Positions 35,301 to 49,400 of a DNA stretch of 64,000 nucleotides are shown piece by piece. A program made the position numbers and the translations under genes. The first letter of the stretch is position 1; the number at the start of each line of letters is the position of its first letter. This DNA comes from Diploscapter coronatus (taxonomy: Eukaryota > Nematoda > Chromadorea > Rhabditida > Rhabditidae), in the NCBI GenBank assembly GCA_964036155.1, contig OZ038422.1:82421201-82485200 (forward strand), in the 5' to 3' direction. The notes under the pieces are model-generated. The model made no database searches and had not been told where the DNA came from. It saw only the letters and a list, made by a program, of their open reading frames with translations.

Positions 35301-38300
35301 CAGCCTTGTCCTTCGCCTTCTTGATCAACTCATCCACTCCCTTGACATTGGCAAGTGCATCAGAGACGTCCTTTCGCAGTTGAGCCACTTGACCGACCAG
35401 CGCAGAGTCATCAGATTCGAGTTTCTTCGCAACTGCATCAGCCAGTTCGTCGACTTCCTTGGCGACGGCCTTCACCTTCTCGTCGAATGCCGTGTCGTTG
35501 ACTGGAGCAGGATTCTCGATAATTTCCTTCAGGGTGTTGTCGAGGTTCTTGACGCTGTTGCGGAAAGCGTTGACTCGAGTCTGGATCAGTGTGTAGCAGT
35601 CGTCACAAGGCAAGCAACCCGAGTTGATTCCATATCGGTTCTCCACGCACATGTCGCAGCGTCTGCCTTCGATATGTTCGCGGCAAAGACACTGTCCAGT
35701 CTTGACGTCGCATTGTGGACTCTCGCTGCCAATGGGCTCGCAGTCACATGGCTGGCATCCGGTTGAGCTGAAGCCGAAGTGGTAGGCCGCGCACTCGTCG
35801 CACCGTCTTCCAGTCACACCGGCTTTGCACTTGCATTGGCCAGTTATGAGATCGCAGGTCGAGTCGACCGAGCCCATCACATCACAACCACACTCCTGGC
35901 AGCCAGCTCCGGAAGAAATGTTGTAGTAGCCGTGCTCGCACTGTTCACACTGAAATCCGACGACATGCGGCAAACAGTCGCACTGTCCGTCAGTCTGGCT
36001 GCATTCCAAAGCGGTGTAGTCATTCGTAGGTCGCTTGGTTCCTGCATTTCCAAATTTATTATTTTCCCGACAGAAAACTAGCAGTATACCTGGTGCAAAG
36101 CATCCGCATTCCTTACAGTCTCCCTTCGGCTCGATGAGCGCGTCGCCCCAGTAGCCTGGCTTGCATTTCTCGCAATTGAATCCAATCGTATTGTAGATGC
36201 ACTTCTTGCACTCGCCAGTGATTTTGTCGCAGTTGCCGATCGAGTTCGTATCAGTGTTGCCAGAGCATTGACATTCCTTGAAAAGAGACGACTTTGAAAG
36301 GCCAGATGCTGTAAAATTACCTTGCAAGCTTCGCCGTCCTTTGGATTTCCAAAGTAGCCGTCTGAGCACTCATCACATCGCCTTCCAGTGTACCCAACGG
36401 GGCATTCCGTACAGAGAACGTCGCCATCGGAGTGAAGAATGCAAGGACCGTCCTCTGAATTCACTTACTGATTTCAAATTAGTTTTGGCGAAAATAACCT
36501 GGACAAGGGCATTTCTCGCAATCCTCCTCAGTTCCCTTCAGTGCATCACCATAATATCCTCGGGCGCATCGTTCGCAGGTATCTCCAGCAGTGTTGTGGT
36601 TGCAAATACATGCTCCAGATTCAGCTTCGCAGCTATCAGAATGTCCGTGGCAGTCGCACTTGATGCATCGATCGAATGGTCCACCGTATTTCTTTTCACG
36701 ACGATAGCCAGAAGCGCAAGACTCACAGAACTGACCAACAAATCTATAAACGTGGTTGTATATACAGATGTACCATGATTCTTAACATCGACTTTGGGAG
36801 ATTAAATTTTGAATCGATTTGAATTAGCCTTTGTACGACTGAATAAATATCATGGTCCAAAGATGAGCTGATTTTCAGCTGAACCAATTCACAGCAATCT
36901 GATAAGTGATCGAATAGAAAAGATGTATGTGTTCAAATTTGAATCTCAACTGTGAGACACCTACCCGTGAAGACATTCGCAGTGCTCAATCCACTTGGCA
37001 GGTCTTGGATCAGAAGCAGTTGGCGTCAATCCTGCCGTTCCAAGTTGGACATTCGATAGGTAGCCAATGTCTAAATCAGTTTAGTTTTCTCAATGATTTG
37101 CCATCCAACACAGTTTGTAAAAATTTGCATCACCCCAAATTTTTTATGCTGCTGAATAATCCCATGTAAATGTGCCGATCCGTTAGAAATTGCGAATTTC
37201 TACTGTAGCAGTCTAATTATGAAAATCTGGCAAGTTTCAGCAGAACCGGCACATTCCATATAGATGAAAGCAGCATGAGAATAATATTGTGATGCAAACT
37301 TTCGAACGGTACTGTCGCATTTCAATGCATGCATACCTTTATACGAGTAAGTTCCTCTGATCTGCAGTGAAGTGACATTCGACAGAATTCCGATGAAGTC
37401 AAGTTCGTTGAGTCGCGGATGCCAACCGAACTGAGGATCGGCGTGAATGCGGAATCGGTAGGTCTGTGGCTCAGAAGTTGGCAGACGATGGCCTTGATTG
37501 ACGATAGAAGTAGTCAGCTCCTGTCCATCTGCACCTCGGATGATAATATCACTAGAATTATTGTGTTGTTTATTTTTTAGAGTGCTAGGCTTTGTCTTAC
37601 GTGTAGCTGTTAGTCTGAGCCTGTCCTTTGGCGACTCTTAACGTGAAGATGAGATCTTGATTGTAAGAGCTTCGCTGGTCGCCCAAGAATTGTTCAGGTC
37701 CCACGAAGTAAACAGGCGAATTGTCGACATCGCTGACTGCAACCGCCTTGTCCAATTCAGCCCATTGGGCATCTTGCGGTCCAAGTCGAGACATTGCACT
37801 CCACTTCTCTTTGCTTTCAACGAACTCGGATGAGATGTTCATTGCATAATAGTTCTCGGCGGTTTGGCAGATCGATGAGTGACCGTAGCAGAAGCAAGGC
37901 GTGCAACCGAACTGTAAAATTTTTGGAATTAGGATCTTCCCAAAAAAGTAAGACGTCTCTTACCTGGTTGTCTTTAGAGAGATCGAAATAGCCCGGTTTG
38001 CACTTGTTGCACTGTCTTCCTTCCACATTGGATTTGCAGGTGCAAGTTCCAGTAGCGGGATCGCAGCGAGGAGAGTTGGCGAAAGAGCCAGCCACTTCAC
38101 AACCGCAGTCCTTGCAACCAGTCGGACCAAATTCGAAGAACCCGTCAAGGCATTGATCACAAAATTTGCCTCCTACGCCTGGCTTACACTGACACTGGCC
38201 TTCTTCGTTGCATTGTGTGGTCAATGATCCGACCTAATGATACGATTTTTGAGAATGAAAATAAAAATTCGAGTTTTCAAGCTTACCTCATTGCATCCGC

Positions 38301-41300
38301 ATGGGACGCAATAGTTGTCTCCCGGGCGACGCCAATGGTTAGAAACGCACTCTTCACAGTGGACACCTTGCGTATTTCCTTGACAATCGATGCAATGACC
38401 TCCATGGCCGGTTTTCTCGAAGAGCTCCTGATCGAAGTAGCAGCGATTGGAGAGCTGACTGCAGTTGCAGGCGATGCACTCGTTGGCCTCGTTGGCCGTG
38501 CCAGCTTTCCATGGTCGGTCATTGAAGAAAGGAAGACATTCATTGCAGTCGGCTCCTAATATATCAATTACATCAATTGATGCCATCAAATTACTCAGGA
38601 CGTTCCTCTTTCCAATATTTGGGATCCCTTAGCGATAAGCGATGCGAAATGGAATGCTTGGCTCCTTTACTCAGATATCCTAGCCTGCGAACTCTCTTTA
38701 TCCCTTTTTCGCTACATTATCTGTTGGTCAGAGAAGATCTCTCTCGCTAGCATAGGGTCCCAATGTAGGCAGTGATATCGTACCGAAAGATTGGGAAGCG
38801 GTGAACAAGTTAGCCAATTCAAGTTAAATCCGCAGCGTGGCACGCGACGCCTTCTAGGACTTTTCTCGGAATGTGCAGTCGCGTGTGGTAGCAGAAACGA
38901 ATTTTTGGAAAGAGGAATGTGTCTTGTGAATTAGGCAAAGTCTATTTATTATACATACCTTGTGTGTTGTGCTCACATCGACAGACCAGTCGGTTCTCTC
39001 CATCAACGGATGACGATCTGACACACTCTGACGCGTGACCATTGCACTTGCATCGACCACCAACGGCAAAGTCAGAAATCGCATAGTAATAACTGCGACG
39101 GACCTAATGTGTAAATATGATGGAATCAAATAGACTGCAAAGTTGCCTGTGGATCTCCGAAGACTTCATCACCGAAAGTGTTCATGCGGTTGAGGACGAT
39201 CTTGATGGCAGAGGCAGTGACCCATTCTTGCAGAACTTCAGAATCTTCAAAGGCATGAGCAGATGGTCGTCCTTCCAGAGTGGAAAATGCAATATTTCCA
39301 CCGGTGATAGGAGAGATGTCGGAGAATTCCTGCATTTGGATTTTCAGCATTGTATTCGAAAACTATCAACCTTTGTGCATTGAGCGACGGCCTCATTTCC
39401 GGGCAGAATCGGAGCCTTGTCAGGAAGGACGTAAGTAGCTCGGCAAGAGCCTCTGAAAGCAATCGCTGGTTTTGACCAGAAGTCTTGATTATAACTAACG
39501 AGTAATATTGCCAAGGAACCCATTCGTCATCGGGATGGATTTTCTTGTAGATGGCAAAGGACTCGGGTCGGGGCGAGATGAACTTCAATCGAACGTAGGT
39601 GATATCAAACGTCTTGCCTAAACGTTAAGAATTTTTCAACTTCTGTTATTCTAGTAATTGAATCAATAGAAGCATCCCATCAAACACGAATGAATACATG
39701 AAATGCACATCCGATCCGCGTGCGCGGATTTTATTTACAAGTCCTGGTTCATTCAATGACTTTTTCGTACCGAGATTGAGCGTAAGATTAACGCTGTTCG
39801 GGTATTGCATTCCCTCGAGCATTGTATCTGACTGCCACCACGTCTCGTTGTTCGCATTGTTGAAGTCCGTCAGATATTTCGCTGGGTGAGCATGTTGCTA
39901 AAAATTGACCTTCTTGAATAGTGGAAGTGAAGTTTGCTGTTTGTCTTTTTTCTTTGGGCTTTGAAAAGTAATTCTTTGTTAATGAAAATTGAATTGCGTA
40001 TCATATTGGTTCTTGTTCGTGAATGTGGATTAAGAGTGAATGTCAGCAAAAACCAAAGTCTTAGCAAAGAGGCATAAACAGGGGTCCGCAAATCGGGTTG
40101 ATTTTCACATATATTGTTCAGTTTTTCACGCTGATTATCATGGTGTGGTTTGTTTTTCATAAAAATTATCGTATACAGGATTACGGTAGCTTGAAGTTTT
40201 GACAGATCCGACCTCGGGAAAAAATTCATAACTTCCTTATTTCTGGACCAAATCGAATGGGGTTTTCAGTATTGGATAGCCCACGAAAAACTCTACAAAT
40301 AATGTAACTACGACCACCTGCTACCATCAATAATTTCCCGCCAAAAAATTAATTTCCAAAAATGCGACCTCGGCCGACTGCAGTTTTTCGCGATTTTGAC
40401 CTCATCGATAGGAAGAAAAGCCTGCTGGAAATCATCTTATTTGAAAGCCCATTCAATTCTGCATAAAAAGGTATAAGCTTTATGAAAAAAGACGGGGAAT
40501 CATGAGATCAAAAAACGCCTCGAATGCGTAAAACTAGGGTGATTTTCATGAAAGAAAATTTCAAAAACTCATATCTCCTTGTATTTCACATCAAATTTTA
40601 TGATTCTTTTTTTATTTTGTAGATATTGAGCAGGAGAGTAAAGTAAAAATATAAAGAAAATTTTAGAAATTGATTTTGATAGGAAAAACTTATCCGTAGT
40701 TACCTTATATGCCCGTACTGTGTTTACACGTAAATGATGTTGGAAAAAATTCTTTCTTCCAGTATTTTGTGTAGATGGACATGGTGAACAACTTTCATTC
40801 CAAGACTGACTTCGGATTCATTATCGTTAGGGCTCCAGAGTTTTTTGAAATGCAATAACCAAATTCAACATAATGCCTTTTTATACATTATTTTCAAAAA
40901 ATCATATCTCTTCATGTATTAGGCTAAATTTAATGATTATTTTTTTATTTTGTAAATCTTGAGTAGTAAAATAATGTAAAAATAAAAATAAATTTTTAGA
41001 CATTAATTTTGGCGGGAAAATTTACCCTTTATACCCGTACTGTGTTTACAAGTGTAATGTGAGTTAGCATCGGAGTTTTCCATGAAATTTTGTAGAGCTC
41101 TTCAAGTTGATCAACTTTTGTTCCAGAACTTATTCTCGAATGTGCACACACAGGGAGATATGAATTTTTGAAATTTTCTTTCATGAAAATCACCCTAATT
41201 TTACGCATTCGAAGTGTTTTTTGACCCCATGATTCCCCGTCTTTTTTCATAACATTTATACCATTTTGCGCAGAATTGAATGGGCTTTCAAATAAGATGA

Positions 41301-42126
41301 TTTCCAGCAGGCTTTTCTTCCTATCGATGAGGTCAAAATCGCGAAAAACTGCAGTCTGCCAGGGTCGCATTTTCGGAAATAAATTTTTTGGCGAGAAGCT
41401 GTTGATTGTAACAGGTGGTCGTAGTTACATTATTTGTAGAGTTTTTCGTGGGCTATCTAATACTGAAAACCCCATTCGATTTGGTCCAGAAATAAGGAAG
41501 TTATGAATTTTTTCCCGAGGTCGGATCTGTCAAAGCTTCAGGCTACCGTAATCCTACATACGATAATTTCTATGAAAAACGGATAGCACCATGAGAATCA
41601 GCGTGAAAAACTGGGCTATATATGTGAAAATCAGTCTGATTTGCGGACCCCTGTTTATACAGACTTTGGTCCTTACTGACATTCACTCTTAAAATAACTT
41701 GTTGATAAAGCATACCGGATACTGTGCATCACAAATATCGCAGACCGACCGCTGGCCGGTATGACCCGACTGAACGCAATACCGAGTTCGCGTCTTTTCA
41801 CCACAGGTATTTGTTACTTCTACCTAAAATTCGCATGCTTTAACTTAAATAATCATCAAAATTGCGTACTTCTAAATTAAAGGCTGCATTAATAAAATCA
41901 GGAACGCATCGTTGAGGTGCTCGTGATTCTCGGTCATAACAAGGGTTTCCATCTGAGAAGACAAAATTAAAAAGAAAATAATATTTTTTTAAAATAACAT
42001 ACCAGCTCCATAATGGTGTGGATCGATGGAGGGATAAAGCTCGGCCGGCTGCCCTCGACTCAGTTCAGGCAACGACAATAGAAGAATATGTAATAGAGAT
42101 ATTTGACGCGACGACGGACTCCGCAT
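32347..42126 (-). CDS. lam-2: Laminin gamma chain
   Basis: Twenty-six coding exons, all in phase, run from ATG at 42126 to TAA at 32347 and give 1,640 residues. Key exons: 42126-42003, 41952-41870, 41823-41716, 39897-39771, 39617-39500, 39452-39371, 39329-39147, 39103-38959, 38555-38287, 38233-37964, 37911-37601, 37551-37337, 37070-36965, 36743-36499, 36454-36321, 36276-36090, 36041-35279, 35229-34950, 34384-34055 and 34004-33801, then six smaller ones to 32347. Domains: signal peptide; laminin N-terminal domain (to about 285); laminin EGF repeats; laminin IV-A domain (about 510-710), which marks a gamma chain; more EGF repeats (to about 1040); a long coiled coil; and a C-terminal LPTKCFN near the end whose cysteine normally links to the beta chain. 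It is secreted and assembles with alpha and beta chains in basement membranes. Exon 7 uses a GC donor. Confidence 0.95.
40030..41692. mobile_element. Foldback element in lam-2 intron 3
   Basis: Begins TTAAGAGTGAATGTCAGC and ends GACATTCACTCTTAA. Inverted arms of about 500 bp (for example 40085-40320 against 41402-41640, and 40385-40580 against 41150-41350) surround a middle that also matches 10265-10560. It is the same family as the elements at the palindrome edges. No transposase seen. Confidence 0.8.
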
Positions 42127-45100
42127 AATTGGAATCACTCAATTTGAGCTAAATCGTCCGTTTTCAGTAGTTTCAAAAGGCAAATCAAAATTACCTGATG
42201 ATGACGATGATCTAACTAGAATAATAAATATCGGCTAGCTAATTATAGCTGCCTCATAGAGCTGAGTTGACGAAGTAGGAAGGAATACCAGACTATCGAG
42301 GTACAATTCAAAAATAGGCAACAAATTACGCCTAAAATTTGTAGGGCTTTTATTTGAACGTCAAAAATTGCTATAGTTTTTTGGAACGCAATGAAAATAA
42401 ATTTGTGAGAGGGAGTCGGGGAAGAAAAACTGCAGAGAGAGGCCGTTTATCAAATTCGTGCGAATATAAAAAGTTCACTAAGACATTGGCGTCTGTGGAA
42501 AACCGAAGATATTGGGGATGAGTCAGGGTAATTGCAAAAAGTCGATCGGTGATATCAAAGTGATAAGATGTAAAATCAATGGGTGAGATAAATATCACAT
42601 AGTTAATTTTTACCATATTGCTCAGAATCTGAAAAATACGATGATTCATTTTCATAAGTAAAAATAAGGAAATTTATGATAATGATTACTGATAACTCAA
42701 AGATCTATTCTAAAGATCAAGTTAACTAAAAACATTGTAACGATATTGACTATCCGAGATTTATATGATAAGTCCATAAATCTCAAAAATTTTATGTCAA
42801 GGGTCAAGAGAAAATGGATTGTCACTTTATCAAGTATCAGAACTATGAGGACATTAGTGCGCTGCGCGGCTCGCTTTGTCATATTTGCAATATGATAAGA
42901 AATGTGGACGAACGCCTGCCGAAACGACCTGCGCAATCGATACGAAGGTCGGCTGTGGAAGGGAGAAAGATACAGGAGAGGAATGAATGAGTGGATCGTA
43001 CTGCAGGACATTGGGACAATGACAGTGGATTAGCAAACAGAAATTACTAGATATCACTGATTATGCAATGTGAAATGACGTCATAGAAGTAGAATACTCG
43101 TAGAGCTCCCAAGCAGATATTCCAACTCGCATTTCGGGGTAATTGTTTGCACAAATAGATTATCAGGGGTGTTAGTGGAATTTGTTGAAGAGGAAATAAA
43201 ATAAACAAATTTTCTAATCAAAAAACCCATTACCCAAAATGAATATTTTCGCAAACGAAATCGCTTGCGCCTTTTTGCGTTTAAATATTTTAGGCTGGTT
43301 TTTGCCACAGAATCAGTTTATCAAGTTTTTCATCGATTTAGTGGTGGACTTCTATGACATTTTGGGTCTGAAGATACTTTCTTTCCAAATTTTTGGCTCC
43401 AAACTCTACGTTTCTACCACAAAAGTTTTTGCAAGGGACGAAGCTTGGAAACTCATTATTCGAATTTAAAGGAATTTTCACATTGAACATGAAGAAACTA
43501 ACAAGGAAAATTGGTAAGAAAATAAAAATCCCATTTTAAATTTTCCAAAGAATATCCTGAATTCGCAATATTTGATCATAAAGCGTCAACAGAATAGTTT
43601 GTCTTATAGATTTGGAAAAATTCATCGAGTCATTTGAAAAAGGGCGGCCATCTGCGAAAAGTTTCGTGAACAGAGACGCGAAATCTCAGTAAACATGGAA
43701 AGCTGCGACCGACTCTTTGAGATGGCAAAAAGTGCTGTCTGCAGGGGTTTTTAGTGTTCAGGAGAAGAAACTCTTCCATTGCATGGATGAGAATAAAGGT
43801 GCATTATGAACTGTAAATATTCTGCAGGAAAAGCAACAATGGATATCTCATAAATATGTTGTAAAATTCACCAGGTTCACCAACTCTTCAAGAGAACATG
43901 CAAGATACGAGTATAATGTCTAAATTTTGAAAGAATTTAAGCATTTTCGACTGAAACTACTCGAGCAATTGTTCAGAACAGAGAAATTTCGCACTGGCAT
44001 CTCAAGATAGACAACATATTCATAGCAATTTTCTAGAACAATAATCGCTAAGTGCCTCCTATGCTAATAAAGTAGATCGATCAATAGGGATGGTAAGATG
44101 AGAGAGCAGCATATTGAGTTGGGATTGGCAAAGAAAGAGAGACACTGAGATAGAGTAGGGCGAAGAGAGACAGAAAGTGAGGAAGGGACCCCCAGAAAGT
44201 ACACAGGTCCTAACAGGTCGAATACGTGAAAGAGAGCTTGGCTGCATTGCTGCATATGCGAATATGCAAAGACAAGAGTCGGGCTATTTCGCATACTTAT
44301 CGTTGAGAAGTTCTACTAAACAGTAAAATGGGAGAGGATAGAACAATTTCAGCAAACACATTCCCATTATTATAGAAGCTTAGAAAAAAGTGACAAATTA
44401 AAGTATGAAAATTCCAAGGAGAACGACACATTTTAGCGTAAACTCTGACACTCTGTTTCAGCAGTTAATAAAATCGAAATTGTAGATGCCTGAATTAAAA
44501 ACAATGAAGTGAGTTCGTAAATTTAATGAACTGAAAATTCGAAAGGTGTTTTTCATACTTTATCCAATCGCTACAGAGGAAGTTTTGATTCGCGCAGCTG
44601 CGTGTTGTGGGGCCACCAAAATTTGAGGAAACGGAAAATTTACTCCATCTCTTTATTTAATGAGAGAAAAAGATTCGGCTAGAAATAGTGAGTGGATGGA
44701 AGGAGGAAAAACGGCAAGTATATGAGCACCATCTGGACGCGATCGGAGAGTAGCGGAATTCTGAGATTACCGAGCAAAAAGACACCACGCGCGTTATGGG
44801 TTAAGGAAACATAACTATCAGAAATTAATTGATCGAAAAATTATTTTATTCGAAACAAATTCTGAAGATAGTCATAATAACGAAGACGAATATTGATCAT
44901 GATTCATGAAGGAAGATATGAATCTTATGTCAAAATTTTAGATCAGTTTAGTCAATCTCATGAAATTCAAAAAGAACACAAATTTAGGATGGCACTGCAT
45001 GTTACATTTGAAAAACTGCGCAGAAAATGTTGATTCGTAAAGTTTTCTTAACATGCGCGCGATACACAGTCCTTGCATAGAGACAATGTGTTAGAAGCAT

Positions 45101-46482
45101 CAGGACGAAATAGTGCCGAAAATGAGATACGCGAGAGATGAAGAGATTCTGAATCATTCAACCGAAAGGAAGCGTCGTTTCGACCGTCGATATAAGGGCG
45201 ACCGGCCGTCGCATTAACCATCTAATAATCACTTAACAACTGATTGCAGTCCTAATTATCAGCTTATCATAAGGTAATCGGAATAATCGAAGGTGAAATG
45301 TTATTCTTTCAAATCAATCAAATCTAATAGATCTCATAGGGCAAAATCACTTTATGGTCGATAAAAATGAATTAAATGAAGTGCAAAATTCTGCCGAGAA
45401 AGTGTTGGGTTTGACACAATACATCGATTCGATTGTGTCTATGTGCCGTATTATCTCGACAGAGATATGATGAGCTAGAGACAGTGCATATCTGAGATGC
45501 TGCAGAGAAAGACAGAGAAAGGTCATTTTCCCACTTCTCTTGGCCGGTCAGTCAGCAGCAACCACAAACAGCAATGCGACAAGACAATGTTAGGGGGGGG
45601 GCGGAGATTGGAGGAATTCGCCAACATTCTGCTGATATGATGTTCGAATATGTCGAATATGCATATAACTCATGTTCGACACTAATTCCATCTAATTTAT
45701 AAAGTATTTAAAGGCTGGGGTTACGCACAAATGAAAAATGTCATGATGGAAGGAAGGATCAATTCAATGCAAACTTTTTTTCTGCACTTTTATCAACACC
45801 CTCTGCCAGCTAAATGATAGAAAATGACTTTATAGTCCAAGGTATTTAGGGAAAATTCGAGAGAAAGACGCACAAGAATAGCGGAACAATGTTGAAAATT
45901 TCCAAAAACAATCCGCTTCTGGAAAAATCGATCTCAAAATATGTACTAGAGGGAAAAAACATTCTACACACATTGTTATGACAAATTGTTGTGAGATTGT
46001 GAGTGAAAGGCGATACTATGCATTAGTGATATGGGGATGATGGCCTGTGATTGTTGAGAGCCACTGGAAAAGCCAGAGGGCGGGTCAGAACAAGGGAGGG
46101 AGAGTGGATAGGAAATCCTAGTAGCACATCCTGGGTCGTTTTCTTTGGAGAGCACAATCTCCAGATATCCAAAGAGATAACCCCTTTCCTATCTCTCATC
46201 ATTAGGATCAGCGATTTTTTATCGAGCTGTCTGAGATCGAGACACAAAAAATACTCCCAATATCCCTTCTTCTTCTTCTGCCAACTGTTACACTTTCGAT
46301 ATTGAGGCACGTAAAAAGTGGAACGATTTATGCGAGAGGTCGGAAGGATGTAGGAAATGGAAGAAATATCGTGCGATGAGCAAGAGATAGGCCAGCGAAG
46401 GCTTCGGATTTCATATATCGACTTTATTATATGATTTATGCTATCGAATAATAAATTATTATAATTCATTTTATATGGGGGA
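42127..46482. other. 4.4-kb intergenic region upstream of lam-2
   Basis: I see no coding gene. Open frames at 43239-43469 and 44059-44294 lack splice support and biased codons. It lies upstream of lam-2 and downstream of the VWA gene, so it probably holds lam-2 regulatory DNA. A run of G bases is at about 45592-45601. Confidence 0.5.
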
Positions 46483-49400
46483 TTAATTCCGGCAGAATGG
46501 GTTGATGATTAGATTTCGAAGTTCAGAGCCTTTGGGTGAAGCGAGTAGAGCCTAAAATCCAAACAATGAAAGTCCAATGATCGCAGTGACTCACATCTGG
46601 ACTACTTGCGATCATCTTGAGTTGAACAGAGTCGGCAGGTATTCTATCGTCTTCAACAGTAACCACGACGATTCGAATACCGCTTCTCTTAGCTTCCATA
46701 GCTGCTAATGAAACATCATCCTAATTTCAAGACTGGATAAGTTAGAATATTCTAGAAATCTACTTGGGAATATCCATCGGTAAACAGAACAAGCGTCTTT
46801 CTTCTGCCACGCTCAGTAAATTGTTTCGCTGCAACGTTGATAGCTTCACCAGACTTCGTAGTTCCTCCAGCCTGTCGAGATTTCAGCATCTCCCTTAATC
46901 TCATGAAATATTGAATGAACGTCAAGATGAGGCACTTGATAACATCATCCTTGTTCTGGCCATCTTTCAACTTCACAAGGACATCAGGGTGAGCCGAATA
47001 CTTCATCAGCCCGACTCTCACGCCACGCTCCTCTAAAGGCATTTGATCGACAGCAGAGGCAGCAATTTCAAGATAGCTAAATTTTAGAATATCAACAGAG
47101 TTTACTGAGCTGTTTAAATATCGACTACTTTATCTGTAATGAACTTCTACAATAAATTCAAAACCATTTCGTTCAAAATGAGGTCGAAATCTCAACTTCA
47201 AATGGACTAGTTCTCCGAATTTTCTCGATAGCAACTTCAATTGCGTTTCATTCAAATTTTTCCAAATCAATTTGAACTCCAAGTTAAAGTCTGTGAGTCA
47301 AAATTAAAGTTCCGAATGAAATTTAACAATCTTCGGCATTGAGCAGGGTTGTTGAACGAAGGCGAGAATTGAATCAAATCGAAGTGAACCCGAAATTTAT
47401 CTCTTTAAAAATATTGTACAAAGCCCAATCCGTAGTGATTTCTTTCTCCGAATTTTCATGTTTCACAAATTCAAAATTGAAACTTCATGTACCATTAATA
47501 TCGTGAACAGAAAGAAGTAGTAATTATTACCGAGGACTTTTGTCGCCTGTTCCTTGAGAAAAGTCAACCAAGAATATAACATCGAGATTGCAGTCGGATG
47601 AAGAACCTCGAACAAATGGCTTCTTACTTGAAGCTTGAGAATTCAATGGGACTCCAGCTTTGATAGTTTGCGACTGTCGTTGGAAGGATGGACTTCTAAA
47701 ATTCCCATTATAGAGGAAAAGAAAATGAGAGAAACCTTGTGAAAGTAGGCTTTAAAGTTGATACTTCATTCAAAGCTAATTCAGGGTTGAACATCTTGAA
47801 CTTCTTGAAGATATTGACTGGTGTCGTTGATTTTTTCGCCGGGCTAAAGAATTTTTCCTTCCAACTTTAAATATTTCATTCATAGCATAGTACCTAGCTG
47901 TGGTAGTCTGGAATATTCTAGTTGGTGTTAAAGGACGCGGGGTTGTTGTACGCTTTGTCAAAGTAAAAATATGACTGTTTGCTGTTGTTGAAATAATGGG
48001 GGTTTGTGCTGTAGACTGGAACAGTATTCTTCCTGATACAGCTTCAGACTTAATATCCTGACTGGCCGATAATTTTCGTGGTTTTTCGAATAACTTTGTA
48101 GTCGATTGAATAGGCGGCAACGTCGTTTGACGTACAAGTGATCTCGAAGTGGTAGAAGGAGTAGAAGACTTTATCACTTCATGGACTGTATGAGGTCGAA
48201 TGGTAGGTTTCACTTCCGCTTTTTCAGTAGTTTTAATGCGAACAATTTGGTTTCGCAATGGACCCATTTTAATTTGAGATGTCGAAATAGTCTTCGCTGG
48301 ATGCTTGACAGGAAATTCAAGTTCCACATCATCCACATTTTCCAGTATCAGTTTCTTCTCAGGCTTTTCGATAAATCTGCGAGTAGATGATTCGTGAGAA
48401 GGCTTGATCGTTGAATGAGCAAATATAACTTTGATTGGTTTAGATGTCGATGTCGACTCTAAATTGTTTTGAGCGATAGGTTTTTGGATAAAGCGAGAAG
48501 GTGTTCTCGATATGAGCTGATCGGAGTCCTCTGATGTTGAAGTAGATGATTGTACTGCTGGTTTGATTGTAGCATGCACAACGAAGTTCAAGGTTGAAAG
48601 ACTAGACCTCCTAGTGGATGCCTGGTCCACCAATTCTTCGATTAGGTTATTTGAATGCTTGACTATTGTCTGGACGAATCTTCGAGAAGTCGTTTTTGTG
48701 ATCGGGCTTTCAGCGAGACGAGTCAATATTCGTTCAGTTGATTGTATTGGAATCTGCGTTGTCGGTTGGAATAATTTGATTCGCTCATGAGTTCTTGGTC
48801 TTTCATTGTCACCAGTTGATTGTATGAAAGAATTCTCCTTAGATCGAATATGTGATAATTCAACAGCTGCCTCGTCTATATTCAATTGCTTGATTTCGGA
48901 TGCGATCGAAGGTTTTTCAGTAGTAATAAAATGTCTCGAAATTCCCGAGTTTGGAAGACTATTCAGCGATTGTGGAGGCAGGGCGGTAGTTATTCGATCC
49001 TTTGTAAACCTGACCAGTGTAGGATGTGGTGGGGTTGATTTCGTCGACTTTTTGGTAAAAACATGTAGGCCTGCAGTTGGCACCGTAGGAATTATTGGTG
49101 TGGTGATGATTGAACTTAGAATGAAAGGATTTGGTGTTGATGTCATTTCTCTCGTAGTTCTGCTTGTCGTTGCAAACGGATCTCTAGTGGGCGTTGTCAA
49201 TCGAGAGGATGAGATGGTTATGAATTCAGTACTGAAAAATGGAATTTCGAAAAGGTCAACGGATAAATTCACCTGGGTTTGCTCGTTGATTGAGTCGCTG
49301 TTCGAGTTTTTTGAATATTGGCTCTAAGCGTCGTAGTTTGAATTAGATCTCGGGTGTTTTGAGCATTCAAATTTCGAAGAGCATTGATTGTGCCCTGCTC

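Noticed and set aside
35380..36081. Several plus-strand frames of 100-128 codons
   Set aside because: They are antisense shadows of the large lam-2 exon 35279-36041.
48806..49327. 173-codon plus-strand open frame
   Set aside because: It lies antisense to the Thr/Ser-rich exon of the VWA gene. Its composition is the complement of that low-complexity repeat, and no splice or start context supports it.
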